Under the pieces are notes generated by a model. That model ran no database searches. It saw only the letters and a list, made by a program, of their open reading frames with translations, and was not told the origin of the DNA. Position numbers and translations under genes: made by a program. This document shows, piece after piece, positions 6,466 through 6,903 of a DNA stretch of 6,903 nt (position 1 is its first letter; each line of letters starts with the position of its first letter). Origin of the DNA: Bacteroidota bacterium (GTDB lineage Bacteria; Bacteroidota; Bacteroidia; Flavobacteriales; Flavobacteriaceae); assembly GCA_021793535.1 (NCBI GenBank), contig JAJYSO010000089.1, positions 1 to 6,903 of the forward strand, read 5' to 3'.

Positions 6466-6903
6466 TCATTTTGTTAATAATATTTTTGATAATCCGCTGT
6501 GAAAACCGAGGAAGATATCCCCTGTTTGGAAATTAACCTGGCGTGGTGAAATAAGGCTGACAAGATGTTTTTTATCTGCTATATCCAAACTTGAAAACCC
6601 TTGAAGGATTTTTGTAAAAGACCGACTTCTCAATTCGTTTTGTCTGCCAACATCCTTTAATTTAATGTTGATGTCGCTCAACTCCCTTTTCAAACATTTG
6701 GTATTAGCAAGATATTCTCTTTTTAGCTCATTATAGTCATCAGGTTTCAATGCACCTACCACAAATAACTTCCTCGCCCGGGAAAGAATTGATTGCTCTT
6801 CAATTAATTTTCTTTTCACTAGGTTTCGATTATGTAAATATTCTGCTTTCAGTGTTCCTGTATTACAGTCTTCCAAAATACTCTTGAACAAATCAATTGC
6901 TCC
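6466..6903 (-). CDS. Serine recombinase, C-terminal part (5' end beyond the right edge)
   Basis: The minus-strand frame is open from the window edge (6903) to a TGA at 6466-6468, giving 145 visible residues. They match the C-terminal region of large serine recombinases from Bacteroidota: a Lys/Glu-rich coiled coil (about 28-88) with the pattern ARKLFVVGALKPDDYNELKREY (43-64), then a helical segment and the conserved end DIADKKHLVSLISPRQVNF (107-125). The catalytic N-terminal resolvase domain with its serine, the recombinase domain and most of any zinc ribbon lie outside the window, so activity cannot be judged. Such enzymes integrate, excise or invert DNA. The gene faces the tRNA gene, sits in sequence more AT-rich than the dcw genes, and is followed by a small ORF. 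It suggests the end of an integrated element. Confidence 0.8.
   Translation of the reverse strand, partial: GAIDLFKSILEDCNTGTLKAEYLHNRNLVKRKLIEEQSILSRARKLFVVGALKPDDYNELKREYLANTKCLKRELSDINIKLKDVGRQNELRSRSFTKILQGFSSLDIADKKHLVSLISPRQVNFQTGDIFLGFHSGLSKILLTK

Noticed and set aside
1..6903. CRISPR array, toxin-antitoxin pair, phage or defence system
   Set aside because: No regularly spaced repeats and no recognisable gene of these kinds are present; any cargo of the recombinase element would lie beyond the right edge.

Overview
The window looks like a chromosomal segment from a member of the Bacteroidota, most likely a flavobacterium (Flavobacteriia). Three things point there. FtsA, FtsQ and FtsZ resemble the flavobacterial forms: FtsZ has a very long acidic linker and ends in NNSYLHDNVD, and FtsA ends in a KEFLDNAE-type amphipathic tail. 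Strong Shine-Dalgarno sequences are absent before most genes. A TAnnTTTG promoter element of the Bacteroidetes -7 type precedes one gene. No database search was possible, so genus and species are open.

Positions 1-5429 are the 3' end of the division and cell wall (dcw) cluster, all on the plus strand: the last 63 codons of ftsW, then murG, ftsQ, ftsA and ftsZ. The first genes are packed tightly: ATGA overlaps at ftsW/murG and murG/ftsQ, a 2-base gap at ftsQ/ftsA, and a 56-base gap before ftsZ. MurG finishes lipid II for the FtsW glycosyltransferase. FtsQ, FtsA and FtsZ build the divisome: the FtsZ ring, its FtsA membrane anchor and the FtsQ periplasmic scaffold. The murC gene, which usually sits between murG and ftsQ in related genomes, is not here.

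Positions 5430-6130 hold a probable Bacteroidetes-type promoter, a GatB/YqeY-domain gene, a tRNA-Arg(UCG) gene starting 21 bases after that gene's stop, and a strong intrinsic terminator. The tRNA folds well but has an A19-U56 pair in place of the near-universal G19-C56 elbow pair.

Positions 6131-6903 are different in character. They are more AT-rich (sampled lines 33-38% GC against 47% in a sampled murG line) and coded on the minus strand. They contain the C-terminal part of a serine recombinase that runs off the right edge, a 56-codon small ORF 13 bases behind it, and a stretch with a possible decayed reading frame. This is best read as one end of an integrated or formerly mobile element next to the tRNA gene; the rest lies outside the window. 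Apart from this boundary and the tRNA, the window is ordinary core genome, and no clearly new multi-gene system is visible.
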